A stretch of DNA of 64,000 nucleotides from Xanthostigma xanthostigma (GCA_963575645.1 OY754465.1:54149901-54213900); one strand, 5' to 3'. Numbered from the stretch's first letter, positions 33,275 to 45,072 are shown. Numbers and translations: made by a program. Notes: a model not told the origin generated them from the letters alone.

Positions 33275-36200
33275 CGATAGTAAATGCCGATGTTGAACAA
33301 AAAACTATTTAAACTTTTTTTTTGTTTTTTGAAGTAGGAATTCACGAATTATACACTATTTAATTCGAATAATCGCATAAAATAATGTAGACGTTTGTTG
33401 AACCCAACGATCCGCAGAATATGTGGGCAAAATATGAAAGGCAAATTTAGTTTAAACTCACAAAGACAGATTGGTAATTAATTGAATTAATTTGCAAATA
33501 AATAAATAAATAATAATCTTTATTAGTAGCGCATTAAAAGTACATAATGATTATTTTACGCTTTCTGATTTCCTCTTTTGTCAAACTGTTTTGTTTCAAG
33601 CGAATGTCACTTTTGACATTTTTATCTGTTCATCGCGATGGTTAAAAAATTTTAATTTGTAATTAAAATTACGAAATCATAATGTATGAGTTGCAATTAT
33701 ATATTCTTATGTAAAATATTAATTGTTAAATTCTTGCATCAGTTGTAAAGAGGAAGAATCTGGCAAAAATTTTATAATTTAAAAACGTATCTCCAAAACG
33801 TCATTAATTCATTTCACTTTTAAATGTAAAATATTTAATAATTTTTATTGTACATGGACCATTCTGAGACGCCATTCCATGTTTCAGTTTTGTTAAAACC
33901 ACCAACAGTTAGAACCATTTGGGGCTAGAACCAATTTACATTTCCTATTTTTTTAAAAATTTTTAACCACAAACCGAAAATCCGACTTTTACCAGTTTTT
34001 AGATTGGGAACTGGGGGCTTGTAATAGCGGAATCATGGCTACACGCTCGGCTATTTTCAGTGTATTACTGTAGCTAAACTTAAATCGATAGATTTTACCA
34101 TTCCAACAGCGAATGATAGGTACTAACTTAGATCAAAAACCACTTTTCAAAATTTTATTATATTTTCTCGTTTTGAGGTCATCAAATCCAAAAAACATAT
34201 TTTTGGAAAAAGCCTGTGCGTCTGTCTGTCTGTCTGTGAACACGATACGGTCAAACAGATGAGCGGATTGTCTATAATTTTGAGAGGATGTTTGATATAC
34301 AAAATTTTAAATCTACACGGGTGAATCCTGAAAGTCAGTTTACATAGACTCTCCGGCGTGGCGTTTCAGCGTGTCGCTCTGAAGAGCCACGTAGTTAAAC
34401 CAAACATTCTAAAGTGAATTGCTTTTAATCTTCTTAAAGTTATTAAAACTGTTATTTCTATTAAAAATAGAATTACGTTAAGATTTGATGAACTTTTTTG
34501 TAGCAAACATTTATATACAAATATTATCCGTTAATTCATATCTGTTATCTTAAGTATATACATAAAAAAACAATTATTTATGCTATTTTAAAAATGACAA
34601 AGTGCACCAACGGTTTTGAAAAAGAATTTCCAGATCAATCGATATCACTGATTTTTGTTTACTAGATAAAACCAGTTTATTGCAACCAATTACTACTAGT
34701 GATGTGTCGCACCTAAGCGAGTCGTTCGAACGACTCCTTTCTCGGAGCAGAGCGAGACGCTCTTTTTTTGTGAATGACTCACCCCGAGCGCCATTGCTCC
34801 GTGCTGAGCTGTTCTGTACTGTTGCATTCGCACATTTACAGAGCGCACACATCACAGGCCACAGAGGCACTAGTGAATTTTGCACGTACGGAGTTATCTT
34901 TGCTGAGTCATTTAATGTTGAATGACACACTGTAAGTGCGATAGTACTAAGCTTCACAGTGACTTGAACCATTCACATTGACGTCGTTGACAAATGTAGA
35001 ATATTGTAACAATAAACATTATTATTGTTAAGCTTTTATTATACTTTATAGTTTATCCGAAATGCGAATAATAGGTATTAGATCAGAATCATATTAAAAT
35101 GAGCTCAGAGCTGAGTGTGTGTATTGTGCTGTGCAATGCTACATGACTCCTAAGCATGCATGATGACAGTTCACACCTTTGCTGATTTGTGGAAGACATT
35201 CATTATGTGGATAGTAACTCATTCATTTTAGTGCAAGTGTGAATACGGATGCAATGTCCATAGATTTCCGATAATGAGTCACAGTCAGTAATGGATTTAG
35301 TAAGGAAAAATTCGATACAAATGTTTGTTAATTGAATTACACAATGCACAGATTAGAAGAACGTTTACTTTTGTTTTCTTTACAGACCAATTGAATGTAA
35401 TTTTTCAGAAAGTGTGTGCACTGTATTCATTAATCAAACCGTGAAACATTTCGTATTGCAGGTGAGTCAGCCGATCATTATCGGGGGCTCCCCTCAGGGA
35501 CGGCTCAAACGTGGAAACACAACAATCGATCGAGGCGATTTGTTGACTGTTTCGCTCAGCTCTCACGCGTAAAGCGATAATAGAGCACATCCACCGAAGC
35601 GGTATGTGCAATATATTCCCAGTTTGAAGTAAAGACGCCGAAGTCCTTCTATCAGGGCATTTACAAAGAACGTAGGTAAATTGTATGATTGAGAATAAAA
35701 TCGGCATTTTTAATGAATGCAAAAACGGTACACGATAGCCCGTGTTTAGAAAGCGACTATAATGTTTCGTTTCCACCTAACGCACTTGTATATAACAGAA
35801 TCACAAGTTATATACAAAAATATATACCCGCGTTTGTGTTTATACAGGCTGATTCATAATGTTTCCATCGCGATAAGTCGAAAACCTCCAAAACGCGAAA
35901 ATAGTATATTACACCACAAGGGCCGAAAGTTTGATATTCTAGCACTGTGCATCATAATACCCTCGGCTAGCCTCGGGCATCATGACGCGCAGTGTCTCTA
36001 TCGAAAGTACATACTTTCGGCATCAATTCTAAGGTAGAAAATTTAACATTTACTCATTGGTGGGATTACACGCACCAAAGCGGAAAGTTCGTACGTCCGG
36101 GCGATAGTAAAGAAAAATAACCTATCAACTGTTGTTTAGATGTCGTTTCCATAGCAACCCTATTACATTTTAGCTAATAGTCGTGAACAGCTGTCATTCG

Positions 36201-36300
36201 TGTTTTTACGTATAAACGCAAAGCTGCTTGCTTACTTAGAATTTATCTGTGTTTTTGTGTAATTAATGTATTTAATAAACGTGCTTACGACCGAGGTATG
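33275..36300. other. long stretch, mostly unassigned
   Basis: 34093-34310 is a part copy of repeat H. 34700-34900 is GC-richer (GAGTCGTTCGAACGACTC palindrome at about 34719-34736) and resembles one end of a hAT element, but the other end is not found. 35902-35990 shares AATAGTATATTACACC and CTTTGATATTC-type strings with 36309-36408. No gene recognised. Confidence 0.3.
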
Positions 36301-36308
36301 AAGAAAAA

Positions 36309-36408
36309 TAGTATACGCACCACACTGGCCGAACGTTTGATATTCTTGCACTGCGCGCTATGATACCCGAGGCAAAGCCCTTGCGGTGTAATATACTATT
36401 TATTGTTG
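36309..36408. mobile_element. 100-base mini element
   Basis: Starts AATAGTATACGCACCAC and ends GGTGTAATATACTATT, imperfect inverted repeats of about 16 bases. A related unpaired piece is at about 35902-35990. Confidence 0.45.
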
Positions 36409-36472
36409 CTACAGAGCTAATGTCGTCGAATTGATTTTTAATAAGAAACACCACTGTCGATAATAATGCATG

Positions 36473-37851
36473 TAGGGTTTCCAGGCCCTTAAATACAAAA
36501 GCCGGACTTGGCGCTGTATTAGGCCGGACTTTTTGCCCTAAAAGCCGGACATATCTTTTTTTAAAACTAAACATACCTTTTTAAAGCCGTACATACGTTT
36601 TTAAAGCCGGATATCACATTTATAATAAAAAGCTCTGTCAGGTTCGTGTTAAAATTGTTTACTAATTATTATAAAGTGAATCACAGTTTTGTTACAATAT
36701 TAACAACATTCAACAAACAGCCCTACCTACCTATCATCATTTGTATTTATTATACCTTATGATATTGATCAAGTGAAAAATTTCAGTCTTTTGTTAGATT
36801 AAGCTCCTATGACAGAAAAAGTTACCCCAAAGAACACCTCAAAATTATAAAGTGAAAATGGCTGAAAAACATGTCAGAAACATGTTACGCCCGCCAGACT
36901 AGTAAAAATTTGTGAATTGTTATTTTTTATGAATTTTTGAATTAAAAAAAAAAACATGATTTTACTTTCCAAAACACCTGCTTGGAATTTATACAATTTG
37001 TAGTAAATATTAAATAATGTACCATTTTTGAAAAAATTTGTCTGGCTGACAATTTTTGTTAATAAATTTGTCAGACTTTATTTGTTATAAATTATTTTTT
37101 TTATGAAAATACATTTCATAACACCTCCTTGAACTTTTTTAAAATAAAGTTAAGATCTCTTCTATCTATTACAACTTGTCTGGCTGACAATTTTTGTTAA
37201 TCCATACAATGTTTGTATTGTCTCTGGAGAATTAATAAACTAAACTAAACTAAACTAAATAAATTGGTCAGACTTCATTTGTTATAATATTTTTTTTTAT
37301 GAAGTCCGTCATAGTAAAAAACATTTTTCCGCTGACAGACCAATTTTTATGCATAAAATAGATGTCAAGCCTTCTTTCAGAAAAAAATTAAGGTGGTGTT
37401 TTGACACGGCCCTTGTAAAAGCTGATTTGTTTATGAAAAAACGCTGTCACGGCGCTTAAAAATTGAATCTGGCATGGCAAAAAACAATATTTTGATTAAA
37501 AATGTATTAAAGTATACGATATAAAAGGGATCTACCGTATTAATTTAGAATAAAAAAAAGTTTTTTTCTAGTTAGCAACGATTAATGCGACCACATTTTT
37601 TAATGAAAAAAATATGGTAGGTATAATCGTTTTCGTTAACCAAATCAAAAATATATCCATTCTTTTGGATAAAAAGAAAAAAATGTTATTAAAACATAAC
37701 AATTTCAAACTCTTGAAAAATATCAAAAAGTCTATAATTAAAAGTACACAGACCAAAAGCCGGACAGGCCTGAAACGTAAATATTTGACCTGACACGCCC
37801 GTAAAAAGCCGAACATGTCCGGCTAAAGCCTAACACCTGATGGCAACCCTA
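36473..37851. mobile_element. hAT element, GCCGGACA family, long copy
   Basis: A perfect 8-base TSD, AATGCATG, lies at 36465-36472 and 37852-37859. The ends are TAGGGTTTCCAGG and the complement of TAGGGTTGCC. Both ends match the copy at 4322-4859. The extra 840 bases include a tandem repeat with TGTCTGGCTGACAATTTTTG (37038 and 37178) and a LINE tail at 37193-37258. No transposase frame. Confidence 0.9.
37193..37258 (+). mobile_element. minimal LINE 3' end
   Basis: A TTTGTATTGTCTCTGGAGAA string ends in (TAAAC)n. It interrupts the second TGTCTGGCTGACAATTTTTG repeat unit, whose continuation (AAATTGGTCAGACTT) resumes after it. This fits an extremely 5'-truncated LINE insertion. Confidence 0.6.
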
Positions 37852-37900
37852 AATGCATGTATAATGACTATACCAGTTCACACATTGTAAATAGCTAGAG

Positions 37901-38077
37901 CAGGCCTGGATAAATGGAAATTGAATTTGTTTTTGCTCTCCGAATGCGGAAATAAATGTAAGGATCTTTTTTTCTGCAAATTTTTGGCCCGCGGTGAAAT
38001 TTTCGTCAGCCATCCGGCCCGCGGCCAAATTTTCATCAGCCATGTGGCCCGCCGATTAAAAGATTTGCCCGCCCCTG
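37901..38077. mobile_element. 177-base hAT MITE
   Basis: A perfect 8-base TSD, AGCTAGAG, lies at 37893-37900 and 38078-38085; ends CAGGCCTGG and CGCCCCTG. The right part has three GGCCCGC-AAATTTTC-AGCCAT repeats. It inserted 41 bases from the end of the previous hAT element. Confidence 0.85.
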
Positions 38078-38429
38078 AGCTAGAGGATGTAATTACATTG
38101 ACAATATAGAATATTTTATATACAGCATTAAATTCAATATACATCGATGATGCGAAGTCCAATTTGCTCCAGACCGCACACGCGGAAGTTTATCGGAAAA
38201 ATATGAAACCGACGGAGGAAATTTAATACATTTTACCTATATTCCGACCGGAAGGCTTCACCATTCACATATCTTTATAAATAAATTTACTAATACATGA
38301 TGCAACAAAAATCAAATCCTACCTGGTCGTACTTCGAACCCGTTTTATTGAAATTATTGAAACGTACCTGAAACAAAAGAAACAACATCGTCAGTAATAT
38401 AAAGTCATATGTTTTTGAAATTTTTAAAT

Positions 38430-38515
38430 TAAAGCGGTCTGCAATCCAAGAGGACCTTCGACATATTTTCCTAGGGAGAAACCATTCAAACAATTTTGTA
38501 TTTATTTCATTAATT
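38430..38515 (+). pseudogene. second fragment of the unrecognised repeated protein
   Basis: Encodes AIQE then IFLGRNHSNNFVFI, as at 23394-23615 on the other strand. An upstream frame from about 38310 (FIEIIETYLKQKK) may belong to it, and its DNA recurs near 10550. Confidence 0.4.
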
Positions 38516-38519
38516 TAAG

Positions 38520-38930
38520 GGGCTGTCCATTCCTTACGTCAGACTATTTGGGGAGGAAGGGGGTCCGAACAAGTCTTATTTTTTCATACATGGGGGTGGG
38601 AGGGGGTCTAGATGGTTCTTACGTAAGATCGCAAAAGTAACCGAAAATTATAATTTCAAATCGCTAGCTGACTGGCTGTTAAGCCTCTGGACTGATTCAC
38701 ATTTTGAATAAAACGTGTTATTGATTCATATTAAAACATTACTTTTTAGGCGCGTTTTTATATTTTTGCTACATTTTCTTCGCGATTTCGCTAAATACTA
38801 ATCTTACGTAAGATTGAAAGGGGAGGAGGGGGTTAATCCAAGTCTTATTTTTTCTTACGTAGGGGGAAGGGGGGGGGGCGTTTAAAAGTGGTTAAAAATT
38901 GTCTTACGTAATAAATGAAACGCATGCCAG
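38520..38930. mobile_element. G-rich TIR element with TTACGTAA ends
   Basis: The left end CCATTCCTTACGTCAGAC and right end GTCTTACGTAATAAATGAAA are inverted repeats, each followed inward by long G runs. 57222-58089 has similar ends. Superfamily unknown. Confidence 0.6.
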
Positions 38931-39365
38931 ATTCGAGATTCCAGATTCACCATTGATAAAATCAAATATTTAATAATTTACTATATGAAACATTGTCTAT
39001 CTACTCAATGTGCGGTGAGCGAAGGCAACGAAGCGTATCACAAATATATCTGCGTCTCTTTCTTCGATGTAATTCCCTGATTTCTCCGATGATAGGATTG
39101 GTTAATGTATTTGCATTCAATCTGAATAAAGTATCTCTGTTTCAAAAACTTTGTCTTTTTCTATGACGTTAACATGAGCGTACTCAGCTTTTGGCCCAGG
39201 AGGGAGCAAATTAGAAATTTCTTAAGCCGGGTCCCCCGTGCCTGTTTCGCCCTTCTAGATACGCCAGTGCTTACGGCATAAAAATGACAGAAGTATATGT
39301 TTGCACCCTAATGGTTCCATTGCGATTTTATTCCTATGCTCAATATAGAATAAAAGTATATGGAT
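38931..39365. other. stretch without recognised element
   Basis: No gene or repeat recognised. Confidence 0.3.
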
Positions 39366-39826
39366 AAAAAAAATTAAACCGCCGAAAAATTGAAAAGCAA
39401 AAAATAATAAATCTTTTTATTTAACTAAGTTCTATCTAAGTAGTTGAACGTATGTGACAGTCTAGTATATCTAAGTAATTTTGAGTCGGCGTCCACAATC
39501 CTTCGCCGGAAATCTCTGAGCGTTCACGAAGTTAATATCAGCGACAGAGCAGCCCTAACGGGCACACTGAGGGCACACGTCTTTGCGAGTGGTCGTGTGG
39601 AGAGCGCATGTTTAGAATGTTAATGTTTATCGCTGGAGATTTCACGTATCATTGTGATTTGGTTATTTCTTTTAGTGATCTTTGTTCATTGATGGTTTGA
39701 CGCCGACTCAAAATTACTTAGATATACTAGACTGTCACATACGTTCAACTACTTAGATAGAACTTAGTTAAATAAAAAGATTTATTATTTTTTGCTTTTC
39801 AGTTTTTCGGCGGTTTAATTTTTTTG
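39366..39826. mobile_element. element with perfect-length 128-bp inverted arms
   Basis: Arms 39366-39493 and 39699-39826 are near-perfect complements (AAATTAAACCGCCGAAAAA...GAGTCGGCGTC). The centre (39494-39698) is CpG-richer. A full second copy is inverted at 62670-63116. Confidence 0.85.
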
Positions 39827-40310
39827 TTAAAAAGTTTTTATTTAATAATTTTTTCTGGCTATATAATTTATAATTGTAATATACACAATTCAGCATGAAA
39901 ATCTGTGAGTGAACAATAAATCACCCCTATTTTCCCACCCTTAGGGTAGGATTTTTTTTTCCAAATTTATATGAGACGAACCTCGAGGTATATCCTATCC
40001 AATAAAAAAATAATTATCAAAATTGGACCACTCTGTAAAAAGTTATGTGTGGTCATACATTACAATCAGTGAGTGAACAATCAATCATCCCCTGTTTTCC
40101 TACCCTTAGGGTTGGAATTTTTCTACCAAATTTTTATGGGACCAACTTCGGGGTATACCCTTTCAAACAAAAAATTAATTCTCAAAATCGGACTACTCTG
40201 TAAAAAGTTATGCGTGGTCATACATAAATAAAAAAAAAAAATAAATAAAAAAAAAAATATACGCGTCGAATTGAGAACCTCCTCCGTTTTTGTTTTTCGT
40301 CGGTTAAAAA
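39827..40310. mobile_element. flanking repeat, paired with 62192-62669
   Basis: Contains two units of about 163 bases starting GTGAGTGAACAAT (39905 and 40069), each with CCCTTAGGGT and CTCTGTAAAAAGTTATG. It ends with an A-rich run, then GAATTGAGAACCTCCTCCG and TTTTTCGTCGGTTAAAAA. At 62-63 kb the same two modules are joined in the same way, so 39366-40310 is one element of about 945 bases. Confidence 0.8.
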
Positions 40311-40319
40311 TACAGTTTT

Positions 40320-40950
40320 TTTTTTTATTATTTCAACTTGCCTAAAATACATACCCTAAATTCGTCGCCAGCTCTCCGCCTATCTCAGTTGTATCCGTGC
40401 AATTTTTCATTCAATATTGTCATTAAAAAATAATAAATAATATGCTTTTTTTTAATATTTGTTCGATATTTATATTGTCAAAGGGCATTATGTAACGAAC
40501 GCAATAATGGAAAGCTAGCTTTATTATTAACCCTGAAGGAATTAAAATGTCAACCAGACAGGGAATTATGTTTCATACACTTGTTTTCGTAGTCTATTGT
40601 ACACGGGGAAACATAATAGCCTTTTGTGAAGCCTGTGTGTAAAAAATTGCAAACAGTATGCGATTATGTAACCCTGTTCAGTTGTCTGTACGTCGGGGTC
40701 CCCTTTATAAAAGGGGTAGGTAAATTGTTTTAACGATGATCAAATAAAAAATAGTTTGTTTTTGTAAGAACGATTTGTAGTAGAATGAGAACGTAAATTA
40801 TTCGATGATTATTATTACTTTACATATCAAGTGTAATCTGGCAATTTCTCTTTGAAAGCTGTGGACTGCTTCGTTTTAGTCGTTTTACGAACAGTTAGAA
40901 AAATAATTCTCCCTGTCACAGACGCGGCTGATGGACTTTGTTTTATATAT
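40320..40950. other. stretch without recognised element
   Basis: No gene or repeat recognised on either strand. Confidence 0.3.
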
Positions 40951-40955
40951 AAAAA

Positions 40956-41301
40956 TCTATACTAATATATTATAAAGCTGAAAAGTTTGTTTGTTTGGTT
41001 AGTTGAACGCGCTAATCTCAGGAACTACTGGTTCGAATTGAATTTTTTTTTATGGATAGCCCATTTATCGTGGTATGCCCATTCATCTTAGTTTATCGAG
41101 ATGATTTGAGATACATTTTGCAACATTTTTCATTGATGCTCCGCTCCTATTGGTCGTAGCGTGATATTATATAGGCTATAGCCTTCCTCGATAAATGGAC
41201 TATTCAACAACAAAAATTTCAATTCCAACCAGAAGTTCCTGAGATTAGCGCGTTCAACCAAACCAACAAACAAACTCTTCAGTTTTATATATTAGTATAG
41301 A
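40956..41301. mobile_element. Helitron with two 5' ends
   Basis: The left end starts TCTATACTAATATATTATAA; the right end is the complement of the same 5' terminus (TATATATTAGTATAGA at 41286-41301). Inner arms share GAACGCGCTAATCTCAGGAA. No CTAG 3' end or GC-rich hairpin is present. The centre has the TGATGCTCCGCTCCTATTGG block seen in 26786-27020 and (complement) 59785-60134. Confidence 0.8.
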
Positions 41302-41544
41302 TATAGATTTTATTCGCAAAATTATTTGTATTTTGTCGCATAAACCGTACATTAATAAATTTATTTAAGTGTGATAATTTAATTGTCTGTACATTTTTAG
41401 TCAAGTGTAAGTTGGAAAATGTATCCGTTGATAAAAGTATTTTTTTTTTAATTTTTTATTCAAATTTACACTGATTAATTATTGAAACGATAAAACCAGC
41501 CTGCAAATATTCAAGCATGGATAACCTAACATAAAAATTGTTTT

Positions 41545-42009
41545 TAAAAAGCGACAAAGGACCCCGCACAAACTTTATGGGATTTGGTTCACGGAAAATG
41601 GCTCAATTTTATTGTTTAGCGAGATTTTAGATATAGGGATATCCATTGAATTCACAAAGATGTTTCAAGTTCGACTTCCGTGCTTTTTTTAGAAACAGAA
41701 AAATAGTCGAAAACTAGGTAATGTTGCAAGGTGTCATCCTGTATAAAATAATAATGTCATATTCGGATTCAGTGCACTCGAAAGCAAATTTCTATAGCTT
41801 AGGAATTTTTAAGAATGTGAATTCAATGGATATCCCTATATTTAAAATCTCGCTAAACATATCTGTACCTGGAAATCTATTGGTTTTTAGGGTATGCGCC
41901 CATGGACACTTTTTCTTAGTGACCTTTAAACTATAAAGCAAAACCATTTTCGATCAATTCAACCGAGAACCAAATCCCATACGGTTTGTGCGTGGTCCTT
42001 AGCTATTTT
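41545..42009. mobile_element. TIR element with internal inverted repeats
   Basis: Outer repeats GCACAAACTTTATGGGATTT and complement near 41565-41590 and 41966-41995. Inner repeats TATAGGGATATCCATTGAAT (41632-41651) and complement near 41820. No coding sequence; class unknown. Confidence 0.65.
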
Positions 42010-42255
42010 TCTCACAAATTCTAGAAAGTTTTAAAGTGTGTTTCCAATCAGCCTCTCGGTAAGTTTTTTTTCGAAAGAAATCTCAGACGAAGACTTCCGG
42101 GAATTGCAATCTTCAGTGCAGTATCCCGGAGCTTAAAATTTCAATTAAACGCGAAGATGTTTGTATCTTTGTTCCGATGTAAAGAAAGTCTACAAAAGTG
42201 TATTAGTTTTCAGGCTATGAAGAAACAGCGTCTTAGAAATATAGTTTTATTGTAG

Positions 42256-42492
42256 AATCTATGCGAAGTGGTGAAAGCCGATCTATAGCTATTAGTGACG
42301 TAACGAATGCCAATTTTCAGAGACAACAAACGTCCACCCTTGTTAACATTCGAACTATCACTATACGCGCACCAAACCCATCTAGAAAGGTTCAATACAT
42401 GTATCGTGTGAAGCGAATACATAAAAGCCATCACCAAAACCAGCGCTACATCACGCTTGAAATATAGCGGCAAAACCAGCCTCGTGTGCAGC
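42256..42492 (-). repeat. repeat family D, copy 4
   Basis: The complement matches the left half of 29501-29930 (CACACGAGGCTGGTTTTGCC). A CACACGAG end shared by all copies suggests a real terminus. Confidence 0.5.
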
Positions 42493-42499
42493 TACTTCT

Positions 42500-43590
42500 A
42501 TGTATACTAGGGTGTCCGTTATTTTACAAGTTGTTTTTTTTATGTTTTCCTTCAAATTTTTAGTTTTTGCCCTAAAAAAAAGTATCAGACTAAAAAAAGC
42601 GCTTCATTTTAAAATTAAACCAAGCCAAAATCATGATACATTTCCCATTTAAATAACATGAGTTTTTCACTTTTTACATTTAATTGTTTTTCTCCGAAAA
42701 AAAAAATGAACGTACAATGAGCAATAGATGTTTTTGTTCAGAATTGAACGCTCTACAAAAAAGGTCTCTTATAATTTTTCGGTAAAATCACTCCGTCATA
42801 AGTTATTCAAGATTAAAGTCTAAAAATAAAAGAAAAAAAAACAGTAATAAAATGAAAATAATTTTTTTGAACACATTTTTGAAATGTGTCACTCACCAAA
42901 TTTTGTCAGACAATGCCTGTTATACTCTTCTATACTCAGGAATTTTTTTAATTTTTTCGAAGTGGTGGAACAATGGAAAAAAAAATAAAAACTAAATTTC
43001 TTTCTATAGCTTTGTCATTTGTTTAAACGCAAAGCTATAGAAAGAAAATTAGTTTTCATTTTTTTCATATTGTTCCACTACCAAATTAAAAAAAAAAGAT
43101 ATACAGACACGGATACTTATTGAAAAACGACTGACGCCTTTTTGCTACATCGTTAACTTTTCGGCACGATTTCAGTTACACACTGTATAATTTGTTGCAG
43201 TTGGCAACACCGGCCGCATACCACTCTGCAGCAAGGGTGCAATTTAACAGTACGCTACACCGGTAGCGCCGATACGATCTCTTCTCTCCTTTCCACTCGC
43301 TGCTTATGTTTCGTGCAGCGAACTTTTCATGCGAGATAAAACGCAGATGCATTGAAACAATATGAAACGTGAAATTCTCTCATAATTAACGTCTCCGGCG
43401 TTTAATGACTGTTCTTCATTACTTCTTCAATTAAATATAGCAGCGGTTGAATTTCTTTTACGGTCTTAAAAACTAATTGACTGCTGCGATTTAATTTTTG
43501 ATTATACAAATAAAATCTGTGCTTAACGTCAGCCCGTGTCCGGTTCCTGCAAAATATTGCCGAACGACCAATTTACACAGGAGAGTAATA
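42500..43590. other. mostly unassigned, one hairpin
   Basis: 42959-43014 and 43031-43085 form an inverted repeat (AGTGGTGGAACAAT... and TCTTTCTATAGCTTTG...). 43195-43340 is GC- and CpG-richer without coding similarity. Otherwise nothing recognised. Confidence 0.4.
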
Positions 43591-43593
43591 TAC

Positions 43594-43993
43594 TGTAACG
43601 AGGCGCCGGCAGTACATTGTTGTCAGAGTCGCGTAGACAATACTCGTATTGTTGTCAGAACCGTATATCCAACAAGAATGTTCCAGAATGCGGCTGAAGA
43701 ACTTCGATCTATATAAACAGCGCTAGCGCGGAAGGGTGGTCAGTCAGTCAGTGACAATGAACAATGCACGAACGACACAAATATAGTGACAAGATAAATA
43801 GACACCTGTGAGATATAAATATTCTGTGCAGTTTAGTGTTATTATTGTTGTTTTAGAATTCGTTTTTTTCCGTTATTTATTTTATTATTTCATTATTATT
43901 AGAGAAATACTTTTAAGTTTGTTTTTGTTCGTTTCTTTTTGTAAATAATTATTTTTACCACCGACGAAGAACAGACTTGTCAGTTTTGTTACA
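43594..43993 (+). mobile_element. solo LTR 1
   Basis: Begins TGTAACGAGG and ends TTTTGTTACA (TG...CA with short inverted repeats). Flanks ATAC and ATGC are a decayed 4-base TSD. It contains TATA-like CTATATAAACAGCGC and ends with ATTTTTACCACCGACGAAGA, both conserved in LTR 2 at 51231-51681. No primer-binding site or gag/pol adjoins it, so it is a solo LTR, probably Ty3/Gypsy-like or BEL. Read here in the direction of its TATA box. Confidence 0.8.
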
Positions 43994-44084
43994 ATGCATT
44001 AAAACGTTTTTGTCGATTTTACGGGAAAATTTTTAAGGAGGGTTTCTAGTGTAGAAGCATATTTTAGATACTCAATTTCGCGAA

Positions 44085-44340
44085 TTTTCTGTGGGAAAAG
44101 TACAAACAAAACCTGCGTTGCTCTGTCGTGAGCATTTATAATGGGTTGCCAGACCATATCAAAGCCAATTTTGGTGAAAAGAATTTCAACATTAAGCTGA
44201 AAAACTATTTTTCGGAAAAGTGTCCATACTAGCTGTTTAATTTTAATTTACGCTATGTAATTTTAACTATTCTGTTTAATTTTAACTGCTACATCTTGTA
44301 TGTAATACTGGATAAATAAAATTATGATTATTATAAAGAC
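44085..44340 (+). pseudogene. LINE C-terminal end and tail
   Basis: A frame around 44125-44219 encodes LYNGLPDHIKANFG then FNIKLKNYFSEKCPY and a stop, like the C-terminal tail of many insect LINE reverse transcriptases (Y-N-x-L-P-x-x-I-K...F-K-x-x-L-x-x-x-L). After the stop, about 120 bases end in ATAAAATTATGATTATTATA, a LINE-type 3' end. The rest of ORF2 is missing. Confidence 0.5.
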
Positions 44341-44951
44341 AATTAAGAGAGTCTTGGAAAGTCTATAATTATAAAATATATAGAGTTTTCTGATATTTCA
44401 AACATTGATAATATAAAACGAACTTAAAAATATTTCTTTCACATCTACAATTGAATAACTGGCGTTTTCCTACGTCCCCTCACTTTTCGAACGGATCATT
44501 TCTTATCCCCGCAGATCATTTTTTAATTTTTTTACAGAAATTAAAAAAAAATATCTGAGAAATTTTCATTTTACCGGAGATTTGGAGATCGTCTTCAAGT
44601 CCCGGAGAGGTGGCAGCCCTAATTACAAGTCTGGTTCATTTGGGATTGCCGTATGTCCGGATTTTTTGGACATGCCCAACATTATTTTTGTCTGGAAGGC
44701 GAGAAAGAATTCTGACGTGTTTGAAATTTTCATATATTCGAAGAAAAATAGAATACAATCACTAATAGAACGAGTGTTTAAACTGTCGCTTCGATATAAG
44801 TAGGAAAAAGTCGGAAAATTTTCTAGGAAACCCTAAAATTTCACTCAAAATATAACAAAAAAAAATTCTTGAGTATTTATTTAATAATAAATTTTGTCTT
44901 TACGTGTATTCGCAAATAATACAATTTATAGAAGAAAAAAAAATATGGTAT

Positions 44952-45024
44952 TGGAGGCGCCGGGTATCGATCCCGGTACCTCTCGCATGCTAAGCGAGCG
45001 CTCTACCATCTGAGCTACGCCCCC
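44952..45024 (-). tRNA. tRNA-Ala (anticodon AGC)
   Basis: The minus strand folds into a full cloverleaf: acceptor GGGGGCG with CGCCTCC (one G-U pair), discriminator A at 44952, A box TAGCTCAGATGG, anticodon loop TTAGCAT (AGC), and B box GGGATCGATACCC region. 73 nt without CCA, no intron. The oligo-T terminator follows at 44932-44947 (read on minus). Upstream, at 45073-45086, is a 14-base motif shared with the second copy. It delivers alanine for GCU and, after A-to-I editing, GCC/GCA codons. Confidence 0.97.
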
Positions 45025-45072
45025 CGATATTTACTTGACTTATAAAGTTAACCATATTGTGCATTCATGAAT

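Noticed and set aside
34690-34975. Possible hAT MITE starting TAGTGATGTGTCGCACC
   Set aside because: Only one plausible end; no matching right end or TSD found.
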